A stretch of DNA of 64,000 bases from Streptomyces capitiformicae (GTDB taxonomy: Bacteria > Actinomycetota > Actinomycetes > Streptomycetales > Streptomycetaceae). The position numbers were made by a program, and so were the translations under genes. The stretch lies in the NCBI RefSeq assembly GCF_002214185.1, contig NZ_CP022161.1, forward strand, positions 3,285,767 to 3,349,766, given 5' to 3'. Positions 43,428 to 51,804 of the stretch are shown here, piece by piece; position 1 is the first letter of the stretch; every line of letters starts with the position of its first letter. The notes below the pieces were generated by a model. That model saw only the letters and a list, made by a program, of their open reading frames with translations, did not search any database and had not been told where the DNA came from.

Positions 43428-44060
43428 TTGGGCCAGGTACGGCAATCCCGACGCGTACGGGTGCACGACGAAGAACTGGGCGCGGCAGTCGCGCGGGCCC
43501 AGGACGGTGACGAGGCCGCGTTCGCGGTCGCCTACCGGATCGTGCAGCCGGGCCTGCTCGGCTATCTGCGCGGGCTCGTCGGCGACGAGGCGGAGGACGT
43601 GGCGTCCGACGCCTGGCTGGAGATAGCCCGCGACCTCGGACGGTTCAAGGGCGACGGCGCCGGGTTCCGCGGTTGGACGGCGACCATCGCCCGACACCGG
43701 GCGCTGGACCATCTGCGCCGCCAGCGCGTACGGCCCCGCGCGGGAGGGAGCGAACAGGAGGTACTGGACCTGCCCAGCCCGCACAACACGCATGAGCAGG
43801 CCCTGGAGTCCCTCTCCACCGAACGGGCCCTGGAACTGGTCCGCGGGCTGCCGCGGGACCAGGCCGAGGCCGTCCTCATGCGCGTCGTCGTCGGCCTCGA
43901 CGGCCCCTCCGCCGCACGCGTCCTCGGCAAGCGCCCGGGAGCGGTGCGCACCGCCGCCCACCGAGGCCTGAAACGCCTCGCCCGACAGCTGGGCGTCGAT
44001 ACCGAGACGGAGGACGGTGTGACGGATGAGGCTTCCCGGACGCTGGGGGAGTCGAAATGA
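43428..44060 (+). CDS. ECF RNA polymerase sigma factor
   Basis: This is 210 aa. Sigma region 2 is AAVARAQDGDEAAFAVAYRI through DVASDAWLEIARDLGRFKG and FRGWTATIARHRALDHLRRQ. Region 4 is LSTERALELVRGLPRDQAEA through GPSAARVLGKRPGAVRTAAH. The TTG at 43428 (MGQVRQSRRVRVHDEELG) has GAGGG upstream. A GTG at 43461 is an alternative. Its stop overlaps the next gene as ATGA, the usual arrangement for a cognate anti-sigma or accessory membrane protein. Confidence 0.92.
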   Translation: MGQVRQSRRVRVHDEELGAAVARAQDGDEAAFAVAYRIVQPGLLGYLRGLVGDEAEDVASDAWLEIARDLGRFKGDGAGFRGWTATIARHRALDHLRRQRVRPRAGGSEQEVLDLPSPHNTHEQALESLSTERALELVRGLPRDQAEAVLMRVVVGLDGPSAARVLGKRPGAVRTAAHRGLKRLARQLGVDTETEDGVTDEASRTLGESK

Positions 44061-45016
44061 ACAACGACGGTGACATGTCGGCCAGGCAAACGTCAGGCCC
44101 CGTACACCGGATGAATCCAACCGGTCGGACAGGAACGGAAGCGGACATGGGTGAACGGCTGAGCGGCGGCGGAGTTCCAGACCGTCGGCGTGCGCACCCA
44201 GGCGGCGCCGCGTCCGGCCCGCGGTACGTGCGTGACGCCGCCGCACTGGAAACGGCGCTGGCTGCCGCCATACGCGGAGGCGATCTCGACCCCGAGGCCG
44301 AACAGCGGGCCATGGCCGCCTTCCGGGCCGCCCGCGGCGCGCACGCACACCGCGCGCGTACCAGGCGCCGGGACGACTGGCGGGTGCCCGCCGAGCGGCG
44401 TGCCGGGCGCCCGGTGAAGATGACGCTCGGCGTGGTCTTCGCCAGCCTCACGCTGGGTGGTGTCGCGGTCGCGGGCATCGGCTCGGCCGGCTCGTCCGCG
44501 GACGGGGCCGACACCAGGGAAACCACGCACCCCTCGGCGACCACCTCGGGCCGACCCGGAGATGGAGCCCCGTCGGCGTCCTCCCGCGGCCCCGCGCCGA
44601 CGGATGGCCCGGCCCGCGCCCAGGACACCCAGGCCCACTGCCGCGCCTACGAGCAGGTCGAGGACCGCGGCAAGGCGCTCGACGCGAGGGCCTGGCAGCA
44701 GCTCGTCACGGCCGCCGGCGGGAAGAACAAGGTCGCCGCGTACTGCGCCGAGCAACTGGCAGGGGCGACAGCCACACCGAGCGGTCGAGGTGCCACGGGC
44801 AACCCCGGCGAGGGCGCCGCAGACACCGGCAACGACACGGCGGGGAGCACCGGCGCCGCCCGCAACGGCACGCCCGGCAACAACTCCGGCAACAACCCCG
44901 CCGACAACCCCGGCGACAACCCCGCCGACAACCCCGCCGACAACCCCGCCGACAACCCCGCCGACACGGACAACCCGGCAGGCAACGGCCAGACAAGCAG
45001 CGGGAAGGGCCAGTAG
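44057..45016 (+). CDS. Putative membrane-anchored sigma partner protein
   Basis: This is 319 aa with an N-terminal cytoplasmic region containing AALETALAAAIRGGDLDPEA. One membrane helix (KMTLGVVFASLTLGGVAVAG) follows. The extracytoplasmic part has a small conserved-looking segment (HCRAYEQVEDRGKALDARAW through AAYCAEQLAG) with two cysteines. The C-terminus is Asn-Pro-Ala-Asp tetrapeptide repeats from 15- or 12-bp DNA repeats at about 44893-44965. It is coupled to the sigma gene. An anti-sigma role is inferred from position, since no ZAS zinc motif is seen. Confidence 0.7.
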   Translation: MNNDGDMSARQTSGPVHRMNPTGRTGTEADMGERLSGGGVPDRRRAHPGGAASGPRYVRDAAALETALAAAIRGGDLDPEAEQRAMAAFRAARGAHAHRARTRRRDDWRVPAERRAGRPVKMTLGVVFASLTLGGVAVAGIGSAGSSADGADTRETTHPSATTSGRPGDGAPSASSRGPAPTDGPARAQDTQAHCRAYEQVEDRGKALDARAWQQLVTAAGGKNKVAAYCAEQLAGATATPSGRGATGNPGEGAADTGNDTAGSTGAARNGTPGNNSGNNPADNPGDNPADNPADNPADNPADTDNPAGNGQTSSGKGQ

Positions 45017-45296
45017 CCCCCGCGCCCGCCGCTCTGCCCCCGCGCCGTTCGGGGCGTGGCGCTCTCGTTCGCCCACCGTACGCATGCACCTGTGACGTTT
45101 GCAGCGTTCATTTCGATCTACAGATCATGGGGAATTTGAGCATTTCTGATGCTTCTGATGTCGAATATGTGAATGAGTCAGTGTGAATGGCGTCGATGTG
45201 CCGACCTTCCCCGAACGCGCCAGAAGTGATGAATTCCTTGCGCACGGAACGCGTGAGGCGCTGCGCACGGGCAGCGTGCGAACTTGGAGGTTTCGA
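45017..45296. promoter_or_regulatory. AT-richer leader of the graspetide locus
   Basis: Between about 45095 and 45200 the GC content falls clearly below the surroundings (GTTCATTTCGATCTACAG, GATGTCGAATATGTGAATG). It contains repeats of CTGATG and GTGAATG. This is the likely promoter region of the RiPP locus. No gene is seen. Confidence 0.5.
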
Positions 45297-45488
45297 GTGC
45301 GACCGTTCACCCTCAACTACGCCCGCCCCAGGGCGCTTCCGACCGTGGTGACGCCCTATCGATTCGACGAGTCGCTTCAACTGAACGTGCTTCCCGACGG
45401 ACGGCTGGCCGTCAGCGATCCGGACCTCCTCCTGGCGGCCGGTACGACGACGTCCACCGCCGGTTCCCAGACGCACTTCGACGACTGA
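45297..45488 (+). CDS. tgmA: Graspetide (ATP-grasp-modified RiPP) precursor
   Basis: This is 63 aa. The leader begins VRPFTLNYARPR, with the FTLNYAR-type motif of the putative ATP-grasp-modified RiPP family, followed by LQLNVLPDGRLAV. The core ends in a hydroxyl- and acid-containing tail (GTTTSTAGSQTHFDD). Ser/Thr hydroxyls and the two terminal Asp residues are the expected partners for macrocyclic ester bonds. The GTG at 45297 has a perfect GGAGG six bases upstream. It lies 14 bp before the maturase gene. Confidence 0.88.
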   Translation: MRPFTLNYARPRALPTVVTPYRFDESLQLNVLPDGRLAVSDPDLLLAAGTTTSTAGSQTHFDD

Positions 45489-45502
45489 CGATCCGTAAGC
45501 GG

Positions 45503-46453
45503 ATGACCGTACTGATCCTCACGTCCGAGGAGGACGTCACCGCCGACATGGTGGTGGCCAAGCTGCACAAGACGGGGGTACCCGTGATGCGGCTGGACCC
45601 TGCCGACCTGCCGGGCAAGGCCGTGTTGTCCGCGGGTTACTCCCATGGCGACTTCAAGGGTCACCTGTCGGTGAACGGACATGTGCTCAGCATCGGCGGC
45701 CTGCGTTCCGTATGGGTGCGCAGGCCCGGCGAGCCGGCCGCGCACGCGCCACACCCCTCACCATGGCTGACCGCCGAGACCCGTCAGGCACTGTTCGGAC
45801 TGCTCTACTCCGGCTCCCCCCGATGGATGAACCACCCGCGCAACGCCGATCAGGCCCGGCTGAAGCCATGGCAGCTGAGGGTCGCTCATCTCAGCGGCTT
45901 CGCCGTACCGCCGACTCTCATCACCACCTCGCCACGCCTGGCACGGCAGTTCGCCGCGGAGCACGAGAACGTGGTGGTGAAGTCCGCCTCGGGGCCGCCG
46001 CCCGGTGACCCCGCACTGGCTCTGCCCACCACCCTGATCGGCCCCGACACGGACTTCTCCGGCGTCGCGGCCGGGCCGGCGCTGCTGCAGCGGTACGTGC
46101 CCAAGCATGCCGACATTCGTCTGACCTGTGTCGGCACCCGGCTGTTCGCCGCTCGGAAGGTGGCCGAACCCGGCCAGGTCGACGGGCGGTACGGCGACAC
46201 CGGGCACGCCTGGGAGGCGGTCCCGGTTCCCGAACGTGTCGGCAAGTCGGTGTACGAGTACGTCGCCCTTGCCGGACTGGCGTATGCCGCCTTCGACTTC
46301 GCGGAGGAGGACGGTATCTGGTGGTTCCTCGAGTGCAACCAGAGCGGCCAGTTCGGCTTCGTCGAACTGGAGACCGGGCAGCCGATCTCGGAGGCGGTCG
46401 CGCTGTGGCTGTCACAGCGCGAGGCGGACCATCGTGTTCCCCAGTTCCGGTGA
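45503..46453 (+). CDS. tgmB: ATP-grasp ribosomal peptide maturase
   Basis: This is a 316-aa ATP-grasp ligase of the RiPP maturase group (TgmB-like). The N-terminal preATP-grasp domain is MTVLILTSEEDVTADMVVAK. The central lysine strand is ENVVVKSASG, and YVPKHADIRLTCVGTRLFAA is the substrate/ATP region. The C-terminal metal site is AAFDFAEEDGIWWFLECNQSG with the E-x-N motif. It should form ester (or amide) crosslinks between core Thr/Ser and Asp side chains. No methyltransferase partner lies next to it. Confidence 0.9.
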   Translation: MTVLILTSEEDVTADMVVAKLHKTGVPVMRLDPADLPGKAVLSAGYSHGDFKGHLSVNGHVLSIGGLRSVWVRRPGEPAAHAPHPSPWLTAETRQALFGLLYSGSPRWMNHPRNADQARLKPWQLRVAHLSGFAVPPTLITTSPRLARQFAAEHENVVVKSASGPPPGDPALALPTTLIGPDTDFSGVAAGPALLQRYVPKHADIRLTCVGTRLFAARKVAEPGQVDGRYGDTGHAWEAVPVPERVGKSVYEYVALAGLAYAAFDFAEEDGIWWFLECNQSGQFGFVELETGQPISEAVALWLSQREADHRVPQFR

Positions 46454-46521
46454 GACACCCACCCGACAAGCGGCGGCCATCTCACGCCACCGCCCGACAC
46501 CGGCGGGTCCGTGCCCCATCA

Positions 46522-46548
46522 CCCGTCGGACCCAGGGGGTCCGACGGG
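46522..46548. terminator. Bidirectional terminator after the graspetide maturase
   Basis: A perfect 12-bp stem (46522-46533 with 46537-46548) with a 3-nt loop lies between the convergent maturase and LPMO genes. Confidence 0.85.
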
Positions 46549-46564
46549 CGTCCGGTCGCGTGCG

Positions 46565-47236
46565 TCAGCGGAAGTTCACGTCACTGCACAGGAAGTAGGT
46601 CTGGTCCAGGTGCGAGGCCTGCCAGATCGTGTAGACGACGTGGCGTCCGCTGAACCCCGAAGTGCTCACGGGGATCGAGTAGTTCTGGCTGGGCGCATAC
46701 CTGCCGGTGCGGGCGACCAGCTGGAGGTCACTCCACTTCAGCGGCTGGGTGGTGGGGTCGTAACCCTGCCGCGTGACGTAGACCAGGAAGTAGTCCGCGC
46801 CATGGCTGGCCTGGTCGTACAGCTTCACGGTGAAGTTGCTGGAGATGTCCGTCGTCTTCCACGGACCTGCGGCGTCCAGGGAGTTGTAGCGGCCGCCCTC
46901 GCTGCGACCGCCGCTGCACAGTTGCCCGTCGGGGACAACGGCCTGGAAGTTGCCGGCGGAGCCGTTGCGGTAGAGGCCGTTCCAGTTCCACATGGCGTTG
47001 GCGTCGGCCCGCCATGCCTGCCAGCACATGGGGTCCTGCTGGGCCATGGCCGGGTTCAGGTGGTCGTTGCCCCAGCGCTGCCAGCAGCCGTAGTTGCGGG
47101 ATGCCGGGTCGACGACCGAGCCGTGGGCGACGGCGGTGCCGCTCCAGGGGATCAAGCAGAGAAGCACGGCGGTCAGGACGCTCAGAAGGAGCGTCGGACG
47201 TAAACCCATTCGCATGTCATGATCATGCCAATTCAT
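46565..47236 (-). CDS. Lytic polysaccharide monooxygenase (AA10)
   Basis: This is 223 aa. A signal peptide ends TAVA, leaving H38 (HGSVVDPASRNYGCW) as the mature N-terminus that forms the copper histidine brace. NGLYRNGSAGNF, SEGGRYNSLD and RHVVYTIWQASHLDQTYFLC fit AA10. It is a single-domain enzyme without a binding module. The CebR-type site upstream suggests cellulose rather than chitin as target. The ATG at 47236 has an AAGGA site, and ATG 47215 is an alternative. Confidence 0.92.
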   Translation of the reverse strand: MNWHDHDMRMGLRPTLLLSVLTAVLLCLIPWSGTAVAHGSVVDPASRNYGCWQRWGNDHLNPAMAQQDPMCWQAWRADANAMWNWNGLYRNGSAGNFQAVVPDGQLCSGGRSEGGRYNSLDAAGPWKTTDISSNFTVKLYDQASHGADYFLVYVTRQGYDPTTQPLKWSDLQLVARTGRYAPSQNYSIPVSTSGFSGRHVVYTIWQASHLDQTYFLCSDVNFR

Positions 47237-47302
47237 GAATCCTTCTTCCGGGTGTGGGGGTTGCTTCCGGGTAGCGCTGTGGGGGTGTGGGCACTCTCGG
47301 CG

Positions 47303-47316
47303 TGGGAGCGCTCCCA
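47303..47316. promoter_or_regulatory. CebR-type operator
   Basis: The perfect palindrome TGGGAGCGCTCCCA equals the known binding sequence of the LacI-family cellobiose/cellotriose repressor CebR. It lies 67 bp upstream of the LPMO start and in the divergent region shared with the LVIVD protein gene. Confidence 0.85.
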
Positions 47317-47524
47317 ATGCACAGGCTGCGCCTCTCGCTCCGGCCCGACAACCGGTGGATTGCGCCACTTCTCGCGCCCTTGGCGCGTTCGCCGCGGTGA
47401 CGGTTGGACGCGGTGAATACGATCACGTTAACGCGGCGCCACATCCCTTCCCTCACAGGACTGACACAGACTAAGTTGCCCTGGCTGCCCCCCGCGCCCC
47501 TTCACTCTCAGACCAAGGAGAGCC

Positions 47525-49420
47525 ATGGGAAGAGCCATGGGCAGAGCGAAGTTCCGCGTACGTGCCGCGAGTTGTCTCGCGGCGGCGGGCCTCGTCGCCG
47601 GTTCCTTCGCCGGCGTCGCCCGAGCACATGACGGTGTCTCCGCCGACGACGGCGGTATCGACAACGCCGAGGCCACACACGATCACCACAGCCACCAGCA
47701 CGGTGGTGACGAGGGCCATCTCCCCGCCGGCAGTGAGAACGTCCGCCTCGTCGGCAAACTGGGCCTGAAGAACGTCGAACCGGAGAAGATCGCCGACGTC
47801 GGCGTCTTCAACGGGTACGCCTATCTCGCCGCCTGGGGCGGCGCGACCTGCAAGTACAACGGCGTGCACGTGGTGGACATCCGCAAGCCCGCCGCGCCGA
47901 AGGAGGTCGCCTTCATCCAGGCGAAGGAGGGCAGCGCACCGGGCGAGGGCATCCAGACCCTGCACATCGACACCCCGTACTTCAACGGCGACGTGCTGGT
48001 CAGCAACAACGAGAAGTGCAAGGACGCCGCCGGCTTCGGCGGCATGAACATCTACGACGTCAGCGACCCGGCGCACCCCACCCCGCTCGCGGAGGGCGTG
48101 GGCGACAAGACGGTCATGGGCCAGGGCAAGAAGGACGCCAACGACATCCACAGCGTCTACGCCTGGGACGCCGGAGACAAGGCGTACGCGGTCATCGTCG
48201 ACAACGAAGAGGGCCCGGACGTCGACATCGTCGACATCACCAACCCCAAGAAGGCGAAGGTCATCGCGGAGTACGACCTCGACGAGGCGTTCCCGCAGAT
48301 CGTCCAGGACGCCCCGGCCAACCTCACCGAGATCTTCCTGCACGACATGGTCGTCAAGGAGATCGGCGGCCGGCAGATCATGCTCGCCTCCTACTGGGAC
48401 GGCGGCTACGTCACCCTCGACGTGACCGACCCGGCCAAGGCGACCTACCTCGGCGACACGGACTTCGCCGCGCTCGACCCGGAGGCGCTGGAGAGCGGAC
48501 TGGAGGTCGCGCCCGAAGGCAACGCCCACCAGGCCGAGTTCACCCTCGACAACAAGTACGTCATCGGTGCCGACGAGGACTTCGGGCCGTACGCGCTCAC
48601 CGCCCGCAACCTCACCGACGGCACCGAGCTGACGGCGAGCCAGGGCAGCAACACCACGCGCCTGGAGGAGGGCCAGAGCATCACCGGCGACTCGGTCTTC
48701 GCGGGCCGGGCCTGCCCCGGCGACCCGGCGGTGCCCGCCGGTGACCCGAACGCCGTGGACGTCGCCGTCGTCGAACGGGGCGTGTGCACGTTCAGCGAGA
48801 AGGTCGCGAGCGTCATCGCGGCGGGCGGCTACGACGCCGTACTCGTCTTCAACCGCACCGGCACGGACGCCTGCGACCAGGCGCTCGGCATGAGCGTCGA
48901 GGGCGACATCCCGGCCTTCGGCGTCGCACCGCGCGGCCAGGGCTTCGCCCTCTTCGGGCAGTCCTACGACGACGCGGCCTGCCTCGCCGGAACGGGCCCC
49001 GAGCAACTGCCGGTGGCGCTCGGCACCAAGGGCGACCGGCTGGCCTTCTCGTCGTACTTCGACGGCTGGGGCTACGCGCACCTCTACCGCAACGAGAACG
49101 GCAAGCTCACCGAGCTGGACACCTACGCCGTTCCCGAGGCGCACGACCCCGCCCACGCGTCGGGCTCCGGCGACCTCTCCATCCATGAGGTGGCCGTCTC
49201 GGAGAAGCGGGCCGACCTGCTCTACTTCTCTTACTACGCGGCCGGTCTGCGCGTCGCGAAGATCGTCGACAACGAGATCGTCGAGGTGGGCCGGTACATC
49301 GACGAGGGCGGCAACAACTTCTGGGGCGCCCAGGTCTTCGAGTCGGGGGGCAAGGAGTACGTCGCCGCCTCGGACCGCGACCACGGGCTCTACATCTTCG
49401 AGTACACAGGAGAACTGTGA
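47525..49420 (+). CDS. Secreted LVIVD-repeat protein with PA domain
   Basis: This is 631 aa. A signal peptide is cleaved near ARA-HD (34/35). A His-rich segment follows (HDHHSHQHGGDEGH). LVIVD-type repeats come next (GVHVVDIRKPAAPKEVAF, GMNIYDVSDPAHPTPL, DVDIVDITNPKKAKVI, GGYVTLDVTDPAKATYLG). A protease-associated-like insert (VVERGVCTFSEKVASVIAAG) precedes a final repeat set. It is likely a calcium- or metal-linked surface propeller, but function is unknown. The ATG at 47525 follows AAGGAG. Confidence 0.85.
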   Translation: MGRAMGRAKFRVRAASCLAAAGLVAGSFAGVARAHDGVSADDGGIDNAEATHDHHSHQHGGDEGHLPAGSENVRLVGKLGLKNVEPEKIADVGVFNGYAYLAAWGGATCKYNGVHVVDIRKPAAPKEVAFIQAKEGSAPGEGIQTLHIDTPYFNGDVLVSNNEKCKDAAGFGGMNIYDVSDPAHPTPLAEGVGDKTVMGQGKKDANDIHSVYAWDAGDKAYAVIVDNEEGPDVDIVDITNPKKAKVIAEYDLDEAFPQIVQDAPANLTEIFLHDMVVKEIGGRQIMLASYWDGGYVTLDVTDPAKATYLGDTDFAALDPEALESGLEVAPEGNAHQAEFTLDNKYVIGADEDFGPYALTARNLTDGTELTASQGSNTTRLEEGQSITGDSVFAGRACPGDPAVPAGDPNAVDVAVVERGVCTFSEKVASVIAAGGYDAVLVFNRTGTDACDQALGMSVEGDIPAFGVAPRGQGFALFGQSYDDAACLAGTGPEQLPVALGTKGDRLAFSSYFDGWGYAHLYRNENGKLTELDTYAVPEAHDPAHASGSGDLSIHEVAVSEKRADLLYFSYYAAGLRVAKIVDNEIVEVGRYIDEGGNNFWGAQVFESGGKEYVAASDRDHGLYIFEYTGEL

Positions 49421-49772
49421 GCAGCGGGCCCGCTCCTCTGTGAGCAGCGGGCCCGCTCCGGAACGGGACCACTGACAACGCGGGGCCGCGCCGATGCGGG
49501 CGCGGCCCCGCATGTCGCGCTGTGAACGCCTCGGTCGACGGCGGGCCTTCGAGAACGCAGCCCATCCGTTCAGGACGACCGGGCCGGCGCGGATCGCTTC
49601 CGTCAGCGGATCTCGCGCGAAACCACCAGACCGCACGCGCCCGTCGTGCTCTCACAGGCGACGTTTCCCGCGGCCGGCACGGCGCGAGAGCCGGCCGCAC
49701 CTGGCGGCCGGTCCCCGCGCGCGAGCCGCGCCTGCGCCGCTCATCAGCAGCTGGTCCGCCCGATCGCGCGGG
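49421..49772. other. Convergent spacer with duplicated palindrome and terminator
   Basis: The string TGTGAGCAGCGGGCCCGCTC occurs twice (about 49417 and 49439), each holding the palindrome AGCGGGCCCGCT. A strong terminator follows at 49480-49511. The remaining 260 bp up to the ABC gene show nothing I can support. Confidence 0.6.
49480..49511. terminator. Terminator of the LVIVD gene
   Basis: A perfect 13-bp stem (49480-49492 with 49499-49511) has a 6-nt loop. Confidence 0.85.
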
Positions 49773-50540
49773 TCATTTGCTGCTTGTGGCGCCGACGATG
49801 GAGGAGAAGATCATGTCCTGCGCTGTGGTCGGCACATGGAAGAAGCCGTTGTTGCGGCCCAGCCGCAGCACCGCCGCCTCGTCCGCCACGGCCTTGACGT
49901 CTCCCAGGTTGTGGCTGATGAGAATCACCCCGATGCCCTGGTCGCGCAGCTCGTCGACGATATCGAGGACATGACCGGCCTGAGTGACGCCCAGCGCCGC
50001 GGTGGGCTCGTCCAGGAGGACGGCCTTCGGCTTGCCGAGCAGCGCACGGGAGATCGCCACGGTCTGCCGCTGGCCCGCGGACAGGGCTGCGACCGGCGCA
50101 CGCACGTCGGGAACTCGGATGCCCAGTGCGTCGAGCTGGCGTCGCGCCTCCCCGCGCATGCCGCCGTTGTCCATCAACCGCAGCAGGCGGCCCCGGATAC
50201 CGGGGGACCGCCGCTCCCGCCCCAGGAAGAGGTTCTCGGCGACATCGAGGGCGTCGCACAGCGCCAGGTTCTGGTACACGGTCGCGATGCCCAGGCGCTG
50301 AGCGATCTGCGGGTTCCTGATGTGGACGACCTCGCCCTCCCACTTGATGACGCCCTTGTCGGCCGGGGCGACACCCGCGATGACCTTGATGAGGGTGGAC
50401 TTGCCGGCACCGTTGTCGCCCAGTAGGGCCACGACCTCGCCGCTGCGGAGCTCAAGATCGACATCCTCGAGGGCTTGGACTGCGCCGAATCGCTTGGAGA
50501 TCCCGCGCAATGACAGCAGGGGCGGCCCAGTCGCGCGCAT
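49773..50540 (-). CDS. Sugar ABC transporter ATP-binding protein (single-cassette)
   Basis: This is a 255-aa ATPase of the ribose/xylose (CUT2) class but with one cassette instead of two. Walker A is GDNGAGKST (41-49), Q-loop VYQNLAL, signature LSAGQ (153-157), Walker B KAVLLDEPT with E178, and H-loop ISHN. It is encoded divergently from its presumed partners, the binding protein and permease. Confidence 0.93.
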   Translation of the reverse strand: MRATGPPLLSLRGISKRFGAVQALEDVDLELRSGEVVALLGDNGAGKSTLIKVIAGVAPADKGVIKWEGEVVHIRNPQIAQRLGIATVYQNLALCDALDVAENLFLGRERRSPGIRGRLLRLMDNGGMRGEARRQLDALGIRVPDVRAPVAALSAGQRQTVAISRALLGKPKAVLLDEPTAALGVTQAGHVLDIVDELRDQGIGVILISHNLGDVKAVADEAAVLRLGRNNGFFHVPTTAQDMIFSSIVGATSSK

Positions 50541-50689
50541 CTCACCCTCTCCGCCCGATCACGGTGATGCCACCATCTTTCGCCCCTCTCAGGACGGGCG
50601 CAACTCTCAGCCGGATCCGGCACCGACCGGAAAAGAAGATCGGTCATGGCCGGCGAAGAGGAGTTCATGGGAGAGGATGTGATGCGATA

Positions 50690-50702
50690 TTTGTTGACAA
50701 AC
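50690..50702. promoter_or_regulatory. Possible operator between the divergent ABC genes
   Basis: TTTGT-TG-ACAAAC is a small inverted repeat in the only AT-rich part of the divergent region. It is plausible as a ROK- or LacI-type repressor site, but only one half-site pair is seen. Confidence 0.35.
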
Positions 50703-50766
50703 AGGACACGTATGTGAGCCTCAGAGGCTTCCAGACGCTGGACCCGGCCGGAGGAGGGTGTCACCG

Positions 50767-51804
50767 ATGGCGCACCACCACACCGTCCGCAGGCACAGCC
50801 GACCACGGCGCCCCCGGCAGGGGGCCGTGCTCCTCGTGGTGGGCACGCTGCTGCTCGCCTCCGCCTGTGGTGGGGGTCAGGACTCCGCGGAAGACGGCGG
50901 GACGCGGAAGGTCACGATCGGGCTGGTGACCAAGACCGAGACCAATCCGTTCTTCGTGACCATGCGCAAGGCCGCCGCGGACGCGGCCGAGAAGAACGGC
51001 GCCGAGCTCATCGCCCTGGCCGGCAGGTTCGACGGCGACAACGAGGGCCAGGTAGCCGCGATGGAGAGCCTCATCGCCCGCGACGTACAGGGAATCCTGA
51101 TCACACCGTCGAACACGACGGGGGTCCTCGGCGCCATCGCGGAAGCCCGGCGACAGGGCATCCTGGTGATCGCGCTGGACAGCGCCACGGACCCCGAGGA
51201 CGCCGTGGACGCCACGTACGCGACGGACAACGTCAAGGCCGGACGCCTCCAGGGCGCCTACGTCAGGACCGCACTCGCCGACCGGCCCCCCGAGCTGATC
51301 ATGCTGGACGGTACGGAGGGCTCCTCGGTCAGCCAGCAGCGCCACGACGGGTTCCTCGACGGCTTCGGGATCAAGGACGACTCACCGGCGATCCGCGGGC
51401 GGGCGAACACCAACGGCGACCGCAACCTGGCGCAGACCGCGACGGAGAACCTGCTGCAGCGCACGACCGACGTGAACTCGGTCTACACCATCAACGAACC
51501 GGTGGCCGACGGCGCCTCCGCGGCCATCGCCGCACGCGGCCTCACCCGGCAGGTGACCATCGGCACCATCGACGGCGGCTGCGACGGCGTGCGGGCCGTC
51601 AGAGCCGGCAAGTACGCGGCCACCGTCATGCAGTTCCCGGTCAGGATGGCCGAGCAGGGTGTGGACGCGGTCACCGAGTTCGTCGAGAGCGGGAAAGAAC
51701 CGTCCGGCTTCACCGACACGGGCACGGAACTCATCACCGACAAGCCGGTGCGGGGACTGGCGTCACACGACACGGACTGGGGGCTCCAGCGCTGCTGGGG
51801 ATGA
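50767..51804 (+). CDS. Sugar ABC transporter substrate-binding lipoprotein
   Basis: This is 345 aa. The lipoprotein signal ends LASAC with C34. It is a periplasmic-binding-protein-like domain of the ribose-binding group (VTIGLVTKTETNPFFVTMRK, IALDSATDPEDAVDATYATD, QRHDGFLDGF). The ligand is probably a pentose or similar, not determinable here. The ATG at 50767 follows GGAGGAGGG, and GTG 50758 is possible. Confidence 0.92.
   Translation: MAHHHTVRRHSRPRRPRQGAVLLVVGTLLLASACGGGQDSAEDGGTRKVTIGLVTKTETNPFFVTMRKAAADAAEKNGAELIALAGRFDGDNEGQVAAMESLIARDVQGILITPSNTTGVLGAIAEARRQGILVIALDSATDPEDAVDATYATDNVKAGRLQGAYVRTALADRPPELIMLDGTEGSSVSQQRHDGFLDGFGIKDDSPAIRGRANTNGDRNLAQTATENLLQRTTDVNSVYTINEPVADGASAAIAARGLTRQVTIGTIDGGCDGVRAVRAGKYAATVMQFPVRMAEQGVDAVTEFVESGKEPSGFTDTGTELITDKPVRGLASHDTDWGLQRCWG

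Noticed and set aside
50694..50699. TTGACA as a -35 box for the binding-protein gene
   Set aside because: No -10 hexamer is found at 16-18 bp. The match is part of the TTTGT/ACAAA repeat.
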